In this document: positions 53,501 through 64,000 of the stretch, one piece after another
Position numbering within the stretch: the first letter of the stretch is position 1
Layout of the letters: each line of letters begins with the position of its first letter
From: Hericium rajendrae
Taxonomy: Eukaryota > Basidiomycota > Agaricomycetes > Russulales > Hericiaceae
Reading direction: 5' to 3'
DNA length: 64,000 bases
NCBI GenBank assembly: GCA_033439255.1
Contig: CM065881.1
Location: 2,604,001-2,668,000 of the forward strand
Translations under genes and position numbers: made by a program
Notes under the pieces: model-generated
Databases searched by the model: none
The model's input: the letters and a program-made list of their open reading frames with translations, nothing else
Told to the model about the DNA's origin: nothing

Positions 53501-56500
53501 ATGGCCGGAAAGCGGGATAGCTCTTTTTTCTCTACAGGTTCCATTGGACGTGCTCAGGGTTCTCAGTTTCAGCGAGCACCATCTCCCTCGCCTTCTTTGA
53601 CTCGGGAGCCTCTTACCGCGCACCCCTTGCTATCCCCGACTCCGTCCAGCGTTGCAGTCAATGTCGTGACCCCTCCAGATATGCAGAACTCAAAGCCTTC
53701 CGCGGCGCCCCACTATATCCCTTACACCCCAAGACATCGCACAGTGGCTACCACTGGAACGACGTCGCTCTCCGTTTCGCCACAGCAGCAGCAAGGTAGT
53801 GGAGCGACCAGTAAGCTGCAGCTTATGAACTTGAAGGCCAGCGTGCAGGCAGTGGGTCTAGATGTTGGCAGTGTTGGATGGGAGATGCTGGAGAAGTTGG
53901 TTGGCGAGCATGACCACACTCAGGAATGGAGCGATATCTGGACTGCTCTGACTACGGGAAAGGTACGCTCAGCGAACACATGCGGCTTAGTGCAGTACCT
54001 GATGGATGAGTTCCACCACTTAGGCAACGTTGCTTCTGCCTCTCGAACAGGATAGCCATGTGAAGATTACTGTCGATTTCGTGAAGGACCACATCATTCT
54101 ATGTGATGGTGCATCTCGCATTGATGCGCCGGTAGTAACGCTGTCTGGGTTGAGAGGTACTCTTACAGAGTAGGATGAACCTTGTCCAGAAGGTGTCAGT
54201 CGGCTCATGTGATTTTTCTAGTCAGACCCTGACGCTTCGTTCGTCCTTACAACCTGGATCCAAAGCCTTCGAAGGCTTGTTGAACACAGCAACTCGAGCG
54301 ATGTTCCTTGCATCATTACCTCCGCTTCCTCTCATATCATCGTCACCATTATCACAGACATACCCGACGTACAACATCCCGTCACATACAGCTACCTTGC
54401 CCCTTCCTCCACATGTTCTTTCCAAGCCGCCTCTCCCTCCACGTCCTGGTCAGCGGCCATCCATGTCTTCCGGTACATCTTCACGTTTGTCAACATCTTT
54501 CGCCTCCCTTTTCGGAAAGGCGTCTACTCCTTCGAACCCTTCTTCTGCATCTTCAGCAAATGCAGAGCCTGAACATGCCATCGAGGTGTCTGCTTTCACG
54601 ATAGATCGGCGCATTCTCCGAGAAGATGCGGGAAAGCAGATAAACAAGGCGCTTAAGATGGAGTTGAGAGAAGCGCTGACAATGTCGGGAGTATCACCGT
54701 GGATAATGGGCCGAGTGCAAGAGTTCTCCGCAGGACTGTACCCGTTTGTCAAGAATATGTCATCGGTGAAGCAACACTTGCTCTCGGCAGGCGGCAGTAC
54801 CCCGCCCTCACCAGTTTATGCTATTGATCTCCCGAGTGAAACAATCGAAGAGTTATCACATCAATTCCAGGAATTCTACGCAAGCCTAGAAGAAGACATT
54901 CGCGCAGGACGAAGTCCCGCCACCGCCCGTCCAAGGGGCGAGACTTTTGCCGACGACCAAGAAAAACTTACGGAAAAGCAGGGCAATGGCGACGCTTCGG
55001 CGGACCACGTCCGCGATACCTTGGAGGCTGTAGAGCGTATAATGTGCTCCCTCTTCTATGATAGGTAACACTTGTTCGTTACATGTCTCAGGATCTTGTT
55101 CATCATGTTTCATCTTAAGATTATATCTTCAGCCAACATCGGACGACGCCTCGCATGATGCGGCATTATCCGATCGAATTGCGGCGCTCAATTTGCTGGA
55201 CCTTGGCCTGGAGCACTTGGGCGTTGATGCTGGTACAGTTGGTACGGATGCGGCCCTCGCATCTGTACTGCGAGGATGCGGTGAAAGTAAGCACAGCCGC
55301 TTAGTTGTGGGCTCGGGAAAATTCTCATAACTAGTTGTCAACATCTTCCCCAGCGTTATCACAGCTCGATCGGTCTGCTTGCAGATGCCCTGCCGATAAA
55401 GCAGCTATCCTTGTTGCTGCTCATAAGATCCTAGTTGGTAAGTGCTTGCGGATTGAATCGCGCTTTGAACTTGGTTTCTAAATCGACCGCGATTTTTCGC
55501 AGATGGTTTATCGCACCTCCCGCCGATAAGACTCAAGTCAGAAGCTGAGCTAGAGCAGCAAGCATCGCCAATTGAAGCCGTTTCTAGGAAATTAAAGCCC
55601 GACGAAGAGCTAAGAGAGCTGGAGGACAAAAAGCATGGCGTTGACACGCCGCAACCGTCACATCTACTGACAACTGGCATAGACGCACCTCCGATCATTG
55701 TTTCACCAGAATCTGACTCTCATCTCTACATGTCTTCACCATCTTCTGAGCTCAACCCATGGTCACCAAGTCACGAGGATGGACGACTATCTCCCGTGGC
55801 GGCTCCAGCTAGCGAATCATCCTTGCTAACTATATCCCGACCGTCGACTCCGACCCCCGTTTCCGGTGATTTGATTGTTCCACTTATGATATATGCCGTC
55901 GTCAAGGCAAACCCACAGCATCTTGTTTCACACCTCTTGTATACGCAACGGTTTCGAAATGAGAGGTTCGGCGGCGAGGAAAGCTATTGCCTAGTCAACC
56001 TGATGGCTGTTGCGGACTTCCTGGAGAATGTGGATCTCAAAGTCTTAGGCCTCAGAGACAGTGAGAAGAAAGTCATGAGGTACGGTCTTTTCTTCTCCTC
56101 ATCGGAATGGTCTAATGATTGTTTCCCAGCACGGCCGACTTGACGCCAATTCCAGTCACCCGCGCAGCGCTAGGAGGGCAATCACCGACATCTACCGAGG
56201 GGATACAATCCCGTCTTCGTGGCCGTGTCGAGCAGCAAGTCGATGCCATCGCTGGTTCTGCCAACAAGGTCATCTCGGGCGTCGTTGACTCTTCCTTTGG
56301 TGTTCTTCGTTCTCTGCTCCCAGGCAACGCAGAGTCGCAGGCGAGTAGTCTGTCAACAGTGGATCCGGAGACTGCACCTTGGAACGCACGCCCTGGCTTT
56401 GGTCTGCTGCGACGCGAGAGCACCTTTTCTATAGCGAGCCTCACTGCATCGCTCCCTGGTCGCGAGCGGGCGAAATCAATCGTCAGCACTGCTGCAGCGG

Positions 56501-57112
56501 AAGAAAGCGGACAGATGATGATCGAGGTGTCCTCGCGACCTGGATCTATACGCTCGTCATTTCTATCTGATGCAGAAGCGAGTGAGATGGATGCAAGTGA
56601 GGACGAGGAAGAGGAAGAGGAAGAGGAGGAAGAGGAAGAGTACGAAGATGATGCTAGCCACGGTGATACACGGAGCATACGCAGCTTCGAGAACATGATG
56701 AAGGACAAGCGCCGCAGATCCAACAAAGGGCGCAAGAGCCTCACTGATCGTCTCGCGAGCATGCCGGGGTTGTCCAGGCTTTCTCATACTGGAGGACCGC
56801 AGTCTGTTCCTACAGCGGTAAGCATTCCGTTCGATACAGTCATGATGGTGCTAACGTCGGCCGTGCGATCAGGGATCGCCACCGCCTTCGCGGCGCTCGT
56901 CTCTCTTGCCTATGTCAGCCACCGCCAATCGCTTTGATACGCCAACATCATCTCGTGGGCAGTCCCCTGTATCAATGCGGCTTGCGCCGCCCATAAAGCG
57001 GTTCTTGGAATGCAGCGAGGACGACATCAAGGTGTCGGAAGTCGGTGATCTCCTTCGAGAGTACAAACGCTTGGTCGAAGGCGTACGAGCTATCGGAGGG
57101 TTTGACGATTGA
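53501..57112 (+). CDS. VPS9-domain Rab5-type GEF
   Basis: Eight exons: join(53501..53962, 54051..54169, 54222..55064, 55120..55286, 55354..55437, 55503..56079, 56130..56817, 56873..57112), 1059 residues. The N-terminus is disordered. Helices around residues 330-480 (MELREALTMSGVSPWIMGR, LEAVERIMCSLFYDR) lead into the VPS9 core at about 480-750, with DKAAILVAAHKILVDGLSH and DLIVPLMIYAVVKANPQHL followed by GGEESYCLVNLMAVADFLE. A Ser-rich tail with a run of 13 Glu and a C-terminal helix (DLLREYKRLVEGVRAIGGF) ends the protein. VPS9 domains exchange GDP for GTP on Rab5/Vps21 at endosomes. The architecture resembles fungal Muk1-like proteins more than Vps9 itself, as no CUE domain is seen. Confidence 0.85.
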
Positions 57113-57525
57113 ACGTCGTCGTTGCTATTGGGCTACACATCGTCCTGCTGTGATTACTCTCGTGTCTGTGTAGATCTACTGAGGTTTTGGTCTGCAATGA
57201 AGTTGCGGATTGTTTCGCTGCCATGTTTATATTGTCACCAGCGAACGTGGTATACGGATTATGAATCCCATTCGCGATTTCCATGGAGCCTCAAACGCAC
57301 TCTTGAATGTTTCTAGGCTTTGTATCACGCGCTTTCTGCGTGACAATGCTGCATTGCGGTTGAGAACAAACTCTGCAGGAGGACGGCGCGAGTTGCGGCG
57401 CCACCAAAGCTGCCGAATCGGTGCACAGCCACGTGCCGAAATTCCCACAATCCAAGCGGCTGCGAAGGTCAAGGAACTCTATCCGCCCACACCGTCAACG
57501 ACATTATCGACAAGACAACGGCAAG
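57113..57525. promoter_or_regulatory. RPL37 upstream region
   Basis: 413 bp between the VPS9-domain gene and the RPL37 start on the same strand. It is expected to contain a strong ribosomal-protein promoter, but no fungal RP-gene element could be assigned by eye. Confidence 0.4.
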
Positions 57526-58251
57526 ATGGTACGTCCTGCAGCTATTCTATCCGTGCGAGGGATTCCTGGAGCCTGTCTGGTTGTTGTATGGCGTTAGAAT
57601 GGTGGAAATACGCGAAGTTGAGGATGGATGGGTCGAGATGGGGTTGGATGATGCTCTGCGGTCCCTCGCATCCGAACTTTTTGTTGCGATGAGCTCGACC
57701 TGAATGCTGATATGTTTTCCTCTCCAGACAAAAGGTCTGTTCTACTCTCAGGATGTAGGTAGATAGGATCACTGAAGGTTTCTCTGTTCGTCCTGGAAAT
57801 GCATAGGAACTTCGTCGTTCGGGTGCGTACTTTGATTGTTCGTGTGGTTACTCTGTCTGACTTCCCACCTCCCATGCAGTAAGCGACACACCAAGTCGCA
57901 CACACTGTGCCGCCGCTGCGGTACCCGCGCCTTCCACAAGCAGCACAAGGGTCCGAATCTCCACTTGTCCTAGGATCAACAATAGCTCATGGATTTTTCT
58001 CTTGTTAGAGTGCTCGCAGTGTGGATATCCGAGGGCGAAGTTGCGGTCGTACGAGTGGGGCCAGAAGGCCAAGCGCCGAAAGACGACTGGCACCGGCAGA
58101 ATGCGCTTCCTCAAGGGGGTTTCCAGGCGCTTCAAGAACGGATTCAGGTGCGTACCTCCTGTACGACCATCGTTGATTCAGAGGTTAATGTGGTTGCAGG
58201 GAGAACACCGTGGCGAAGAAGATCGTCCGTGCATCAGCTCCGTCCGCGTAA
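57526..58251 (+). CDS. RPL37: Ribosomal protein eL37
   Basis: Six coding exons: join(57526..57528, 57728..57734, 57807..57822, 57880..57950, 58009..58147, 58200..58251), 95 residues. The protein is a near-textbook eL37: [19 protein letters not shown], then a zinc ribbon with Cys 19, 22, 34 and 37, then [19 protein letters not shown]. It belongs to the 60S subunit. The gene organisation is unusual. The first coding exon is only the ATG and the second is a 7-nt microexon (ACAAAAG). It is flanked by a 199-nt and a 72-nt intron, and a 16-nt exon follows. The family sequence fixes these exons closely, because MTKGT cannot be encoded otherwise here. Confidence 0.92.
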
Positions 58252-58939
58252 GGGGTATGGGATGATCTGATGCTTTCTATTGTCACGACCTAGCTTTCCT
58301 TATCACATCCGATGCACACCAAAATACATGTCCCATGCCATGCCCAGTTACGCATGCTTTTCAGCACTGTACAGTATAACGCGTGAGTGCGAAATCATCG
58401 GGAGAAAGATTCAACAGAGGGTCGGAAGTTCGCGGATCTGTCATTCCTATTATTCTTCGCTAACCGCCGTTTTGGTTGAGATGCAAGTTGGTGAACTCCA
58501 CGGTCGTGTGGTTCTCTAAGCGCCCTCTGGTCGCTCTTCGCTTTGTTCTGGTCGCTCTTCGCTTTGTTCTTGTCTTCGCTTTTCCTTATTGTCTGCCACT
58601 CAGGTGCACCTTCCACACATAATAAAACAAGGCCCAAGCTCAGGAACTTGATAATGCGTCATTCCAGGGCAATTAAAATACTCCGGAGCACTGCATGGCA
58701 AGTGACCCAATACAGCCACATTACGAATGGAAGACAATGGCATATTTCCTGGTGGATGGTGGCATGCACTGGTTGTTTTAAACCGAGCCCCTCGATCGCA
58801 CTGATCATCTCTTTCTTTCGTCTCGTCTTCTACCCCCTTCCTCGCGTTCCATCCTCTCCTTACTCCATCATCATCATCTATCCATCAACGCGATCCATCT
58901 GGTCATGGCGCCCTCCATTTCCCGCCCACTCCCCTGCAG
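58252..58939. other. Intergenic, RPL37 to unassigned gene
   Basis: Contains the 21-bp tandem pair at 58529 and a long pyrimidine-rich run near 58815-58880 that looks like the leader of the next gene. No other feature was seen. Confidence 0.45.
58529..58570. repeat. Tandem repeat, 21 bp x 2
   Basis: The unit GGTCGCTCTTCGCTTTGTTC plus T occurs twice head to tail with perfect identity. It is a minor, recent duplication. Confidence 0.9.
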
Positions 58940-60398
58940 ATGCAGAAACATCAGTCGGCGCAGGCGTCGGTCGTTGTGACCTCCACAACCGCGACAGGCT
59001 CGTGCGTGGTCGAGGGCGACTCAACGAGAACTCTGAAGAAAGCAGGTGCGTCGCGTAGGAGCGCGACCTCGAAACACGATCGCAGTGGCAGGACCACACC
59101 ATCGCAACCGGCGTACATGGGCGCGAGCTCTGCATCCAACCGGAAACGCGGTCGCCAGGACGCGTCTGATGAGAACGCGGACCAGAAGCCACGGGTCCGG
59201 CAGCGGCTCACCTCGAAGGCATCTGTCGAGACCATACGTGCATCGACGACGCACGCCCACGCGCCCACGCACAAAACGACGACCGAAGCCGATGGGGCGC
59301 GCTCACCTTCCCGCCGCCCGCTCCTGCGCGAGCCCAGGAGCGCAACCTTCGTGCCACGGGATCGCAGCCGCTCGCGGAGTCGTCCTCCGTCAACATGCAG
59401 AGCGCATCGCCGCGCACTCTGCGCCGCGTCGGGACGTTCAGCTTCTCGTCGCTCGATAAGCGCGCGATCTTCGATGATGAAGAGGAGCGGCAACGCACCT
59501 ATGCGCCTTCCCGCTCGCGCATTCCTGTGCCCACGTCTCGCGCGAGCACATCCGAGGCACGCCAGCTCCAGCGGCGCCATTCCGAGATCGACCTGTCTAT
59601 GATATTCGAACGTCCGCCGCGTCACATGCAGCAACCAAAGCCATGTTTTACCAAGGATCCAAGGGAGACACTCGTCGAGGAAGCTATTTTGCGAAAGATA
59701 TCTCGCCCGCTCCCTGCTGTTCCGCAGACGACATCGCCGTCCACCAGAGCAGGCCTGGACCGATATGATCTGAAGCTGGCGCTGATGGACAAGCATGCAG
59801 AGCTCTGGGATCAATCCGACGAGTGCGTCTGCAAACCAGCAATAGAGAGCGTAGCGTACTGACCGGAATGCTTTGTCTGCAGTGCCACCTATCCTGGCAG
59901 GGCCTTCTCGTGCTCACCGACCGCCAGGACGCCACATCGATCCCCACATGCGAGCCACCGCACATCCAGTTCAACCTCGAATGCCACACGCATTCATACG
60001 AGGGCCGTTTCTCCGCCGAATCGAATGACCTGCCCGTGTTCTCGACCACCTGCACGGGCGCATGGGTCGCACGCGGCGCGCCTGTCTCGCCCGTGGACCC
60101 CCAGGGCGGCATCATCGTCGAGCGCGGGTGGCGCACGAACGCGCGGGGGCAGTGGTACACGAAGTTCTGGGTGCCAGTCCCGCTCGCGCTGTTCCGCAAG
60201 CGCGAGACGCGGATGTTTAAGGTGAAGGCGACCGCGAGCGTCGTGGACGACCGCACGATGCGGAGCGTGCGGCTGTGCTCGGGCGTTGTGTTCGCGGATA
60301 TTTCGCATCTGCGGAAGAAGAGGGAGATGGACAAGGTGGAGGTGGATAAGGTGCGGATGGCGGTGGTGCAGCGGGCGGACAGACGGTCCACTTTGTAG
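58940..60398 (+). CDS. Unassigned protein, disordered N-part and compact C-domain
   Basis: Starts MQKHQSAQASVVV with a Ser/Thr/Arg-rich, nuclear-looking segment (NRKRGRQDASDE). It passes through RVGTFSFSSLDKRAIFDDEE and RRHSEIDLSMIFERPP, and ends in a folded-looking C-terminal domain of about 170 residues, with CEPPHIQFNLECHTHSYEG and RGQWYTKFWVPVPLALFRK, to TAG at 60398. An intron lies near 59820-59900. The change of frame near 59240-59390 needs another intron that could not be fixed, so the middle of the model is uncertain. I do not recognise the family. The C-domain, rich in aromatic and beta-prone residues, looks conserved rather than random. Confidence 0.6.
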
Positions 60399-61171
60399 GA
60401 GCACAAGTACTGACAGACTGTGCGACCGATGTCGTGGCTGGACTCTATCAGGTTATTTAGATTTCAAAGTGTAACAGTACTGCTGTGCATGTAAATCCAC
60501 TCACTCTCATTCCGAAATCTGAAATGTTCTATGTCGCAGATTGATGTCGAAGGCTATGATAGGTCTGACGGAAGGCCAAAACATGACTGGAGGACCGGAG
60601 CCGCCGGGATCATTATGGGCGCTTATCCGTGATTTGGCGCCGCGTGAGTCGGCGACAGTACTGTAATTGTGCAACCCCACACTTAGTTGATCTGCAGTCC
60701 ACTTTGAAAGGTGTCCAACGAGTGAACTGCTACAAAACTCCGCGCCTGTACTCGCTCCGGACAGCCAATTCCTCCATGCAGAGCCGTCGCCCCACCTTCA
60801 TCTACAAACTAAACCGGGCACGATGGAGTGGGTGCCCGGAAGTTGCACCGCTTCAGGAGACTCAGGTCCCCACCCCCGGTCGCTCCACACGGACTCGGTG
60901 AGTCTGCCCGCACCGAGACGCGACAAAACATGGCGAACCTTCGCTTCCGGTGCAACCGCGTTTCGGGCAGACTCTCTCCACCGTGACGCAAATGAGCCCA
61001 GCCTAGACCATCCGCACACCCGTCTGGCACCTCAAGCTGCGCCTACTTAAGTTCACAGTCCAAAGTCTCCATAAATTATCACTCCTTACATTTCTTTACC
61101 GTTCGAAAACTTCGATTCGCTGATCGCGATCGACGCCTAGAACGTACTAAACGCAGCATTCATACCATTTC
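60399..61171. other. Intergenic, 773 bp
   Basis: No gene recognised. The final bases before 61172 (CTACTTAAGTTCACAG and a T-rich leader) are probably the promoter and leader of the next gene. Confidence 0.4.
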
Positions 61172-61855
61172 ATGACCATCATGTCGCGCGTCTTGCTTTC
61201 CACCGCGCAAGTGCGCGAGGCGGCTCGCGAAACCGTCACCGTCGCCGGCGAGGAGCTGTACATCTCCAAATCATATGTGCGTACTCTTCTTTCCCCTCGC
61301 CTCACCCATTGACCCCTCCTATCTTCCCGCCGCCAGCTTTGGCGCAATGACATGCCTACGTTCCCCGACCCGGTGCTGCCTCTGCGCACCGGCTCCGCGA
61401 ATCTTGCACTCACTGTACGGCGCTCTCAGCCCGATCGGGTCGCGCCGCACACGAGTCTTGCCGCATGCGTCCTCCCGCGCGTCGTCGCGCTGCACGTCAT
61501 CCGCGAGGACCCCACTCCGCACGCCTTGGCACCCGTATCGCCCGACTCGCCCGACTCTCCGCACTTCGCGTGGCCCGCGCCCCCGCCACCGCCGCCACCG
61601 CCGTCGACCCCGCCCGTACCCGAGCTATCAGAGCCGGAGGTCGACGGTTTCGCGATGCCGGCGTTCGGGCAGGAGTACGTCGCGGCGGCGGTAACGGACG
61701 GCGGCAGTGCGCTCGCACTGAGTGCGTGGGCGGGGCCGCGGTGGGGGAGTTTGCGCAATGGGTTGGACGATACGGTTGAGTATGTCGCGATTGTGGAGTT
61801 TGAGGGTGGTATGTTCCTGCGGAGTGGGACGCAGCGGATGCAGATCGTGCACTGA
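61172..61855 (+). CDS. Unassigned protein, 207 residues
   Basis: Two exons: join(61172..61276, 61337..61855), with one 60-nt GT-AG intron in phase 0. It starts MTIMSRVLLSTAQ; Met4 at 61181 is an equally good start. Visible are a TVAGEELYISKSYLWRND segment, then DPVLPLRTGSANLALTV, a proline run (eight or more Pro), and a C-terminal part with GQEYVAAAVTDGGSALALS and VEYVAIVEFEGGMF. There is no membrane segment or signal peptide. The C-terminal beta-rich block looks folded. Function unknown. Codons are strongly GC-rich, in contrast with the AT-rich DNA that follows. Confidence 0.7.
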
Positions 61856-62541
61856 CGCAGGGCGGTGGGGCGGGTTGGGGCATCATGAAGGTGCTTGGTT
61901 CGTATCGCGGGGATACCTAGACAGCATAAGTTGAGACTCAAAGTATAGCATTAGTATTGGAAGCGTTCACCTTGGAATAGCACTAGCGTAACAATATTGT
62001 ACCGTTCAGGTCCTGTTATTTATTGGAACACTTTTCCATTCAATTCTTTTACTTAAATTTTGCCGTGTTTCTGAGCAGGTCAAAGTCAAATAAGACTGAA
62101 GCAGACAAATTGGAGGCCGTGCAAGAGGATTGTCAAGCAGAACAGGTGCCTTCGTAATATTAAATCATGCTGGGGAAAGTGGTCCGTTGCACATAACCAA
62201 TTTTCCTTGTTTCGTCTTCAATCAGTCCAGAAACAGAAGTTTGAATAGGATGGTCCCTTCTTTGTGTATTTTATAGTACACAGTGCCCGTAAAATGGTAC
62301 TTGCGGAAGGTGGGTTTCAGGTTAGCACGACCATCCAGCTGCAGTCGAGTGAAACCAGGGTGAGACACTCAATGTTGGCAGGGCTCAGCAGCCTTACTTC
62401 AAATCAATAAATCGTTAATTATATTAAATATAACAGCGTCAAGACCGAAAAGCAAGCAAAAAGACAGAACCAAGTCAACATCGTCCATGCGTGATATGTA
62501 CAAATACAACAAGCAGGCACGGAGGTATCGAATACCCCACA
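61856..62541. other. AT-rich convergent intergenic region
   Basis: The genes on either side end here tail to tail. The stretch 61930-62470 is markedly AT-rich for this window (for example TTAATTATATTAAATATAA) and has no open frame of note. It is a likely site for both polyadenylation signals. Confidence 0.55.
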
Positions 62542-63646
62542 TTACGTCACGGTGACAATCTCGCCCTTACCGTCCTTGAGGATGACGAGCTCGCAGTCGA
62601 GTTTCTCGCCCGTGTCGAGGCAGACGAGATCGGTGGGGTCGATCGGGTTCGTCTTGATCTGGCGCTTCTCCATGAAGGAACGGCCGAGGACGACGTCGAA
62701 GTGCGACTCCTCGGACAGGTAGACCGAGTGGATGGTCTTTGTGCGGCCGACAGTGATGGGCCATTTGCCAATGCTGGCAAAAGGTGAAGGACGTGTGAGG
62801 GGATGCGAAAAGGTGATCGGGGAAGAGCTTACTTCACAAGGCCGCCGTATCCGTAATAGCCCGGCGCGGCGTCCGCGGGAATGAATCCATGTCGCATCGC
62901 GAATTTGCGCGAGATATAGACGTAGCGGTACCCGGTCTTTAAGAGCATGCGCACTGCACCCACATCAGCATCCATTGCTTCTGTGCCAGAAAGCCATCGT
63001 CGCTTACCATTATCGACAGGCCCGATACTGCCTACGACCGTCCGCACGCCGTTCTCAAGGTGGAACTTCTCGAACTCCTTCTTAAACTGCGGGACGCCAT
63101 CGTCCGGTGGCGCTTCGCTCTTCTTGGTGCGCTTGCTCCGTAGAGAGGGCGAGCTGACACGCGAGACGGCGATGCGCTCCGGGCGGAAGAGGTAGAAGGA
63201 TGGATTGCGGTAGGACGAAGGAGAAGGCAGAGGCTGCGTGGGGTCGCGCAGGTGAAGGGTGACTGATTCGTCGGGGTTCTGAGCTTTGTACTCTGGGGAA
63301 GCTATGCGCCAGATGAATATGGTGTAGTCCGCATCTGAGTTGAGACATCAGCAAGGGAAGACGGCAAGGCAGGGAATGCGCAGTACGCACCGTCGTCAAG
63401 GTTCCAAAAGGCACTATTGAACTCGTATTTCAGCCAGCCAGGGCCAACGCGCTTTCCATAGAACTCGGTATTGGACTTCCTGCTCAGCTTATCAAAAAGC
63501 GCAGTGATGTTTTCCGAGTTCACTGGGGTGTCTCATGCTCAGCCACGCCGAAAGGGGATGTATATGTTGGGCAACTCACCGTCATGGACAATGGCAAACG
63601 ACGAGGTCGGGGTGTGGATATTGAGAACAGGTAATTTGGACGTCAT
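62542..63646 (-). CDS. Retropepsin-like domain protein without the usual catalytic triad
   Basis: Five exons: complement(join(62542..62773, 62833..62953, 63008..63334, 63391..63522, 63580..63646)), 292 residues, all introns 54-59 nt and in phase. The N-part is a compact domain (KRVGPGWLKYEFNSAFWNLD, YTIFIWRIASPEY). The C-part reads VRMLLKTGYRYVYISRKFAM, then RHGFIPADAAPGYYGYGGLV, then VYLSEESHFDVVLGRSFME. That order (strand, x-T-G, ISRxFAxRHG, hDVVLGRxFhE) is how single-domain retropepsin-like folds read, but the D-T/S-G position is K-T-G, so protease activity is not expected. It behaves as a host gene (introns, no LTRs). The fold assignment is inference. Confidence 0.65.
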
Positions 63647-64000
63647 GATCTCGTTACAATCGTTAGAGAAGTGTAGAAGATAGTGGTTGAGGACAAAGCA
63701 GCGGCTGCTGCGACAACGCAACTGAACCGCTCGGGTCAGCCTAATTAGGAAATGCTCATATGACGTCACGGGAACGGTCCCGCGGCACCGCCACAGTCCG
63801 TTAAACCCGAGCCTTTGGGGCAGGATCATCCATCTCAAAATTTCCATCATGCTCCTCGAGCCTCAGCGCTTCAGCGCTGCCTCGGCGATCTGGCCCACAT
63901 ATGAACGGTAGCTTGATTATGTCGAACTCTGGTCTAAAAACTTGCTGGGTGTTTCATTATGCCCAAGTACCACTTTGCATTGTCTTTCACGACCGCGGCC
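63647..64000. other. Right-end sequence, no gene seen
   Basis: The promoter side of the retropepsin-like gene. An imperfect palindromic run (AGCGCTTCAGCGCT) occurs near 63865-63880. Nothing coding is evident before the window ends. Confidence 0.4.

Noticed and set aside
57647-57703. C/D snoRNA inside the first RPL37 intron
   Set aside because: GATGATG and CTGA words occur about 50 nt apart, but there is no terminal stem and no convincing D'/C' pair. Too weak to call.

Overview
The window reads as nuclear DNA of a filamentous basidiomycete (Agaricomycetes type). Genes are intron-rich, with most introns 45-65 nt long and GT-AG. The closest recognisable proteins are fungal. It also holds an F-box relic of the MHRCLK type, a chromodomain Ty3/Gypsy element, and small proteins of a kind I associate with mushroom-forming fungi. 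Assignments rest on motifs and on splice junctions traced by hand so that reading phase is kept; no database search was possible.

Layout. 1-6.7 kb: a near-whole Ty3/Gypsy retroelement sits inside, and truncates, an F-box gene. Next come a 0.62-kb element with inverted ends and tRNA-like promoter boxes, and a 55-bp tandem duplication. 7.7-20.6 kb: TEL1 (ATM-like kinase, +) converges on a PAK/STE20 kinase (-). 20.6-25.7 kb: gene-poor, with a decayed open stretch. 25.7-34.7 kb: RAD9 checkpoint clamp (-), divergent from epsilon-COP (+), then MKT1 (+) and a small zinc-finger-like protein (+). 34.7-41.3 kb: gene-poor, with a triple tandem repeat. 41.3-46.3 kb: CDC8 thymidylate kinase (+), UBC6 (-), CWC27 spliceosomal cyclophilin (-). 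46.7-53.3 kb: an NTF2-fold protein, a short BUD6/AIP3 N-domain gene, a coiled-coil protein and a tiny ORF (all -). 53.5-63.6 kb: VPS9-domain Rab GEF (+), RPL37 (+), two unassigned proteins (+), and a retropepsin-like protein without the usual catalytic triad (-).

How the genes work together. TEL1 and RAD9 belong to the same DNA-damage checkpoint, and CDC8 supplies dTTP for DNA synthesis. There is no operon-like logic, and most genes are ordinary housekeeping. I found no convincing new multi-gene system. The points most worth a second look are the gene organisation of RPL37 (an ATG-only coding exon followed by a 7-nt microexon), two putative GC-AG introns, a sharp GC change inside TEL1, a cut-down BUD6, a pseudo-retropepsin gene, the inverted-repeat element with pol III boxes, and four host genes that each appear to lack exactly one base. 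The last looks more like assembly error than biology.
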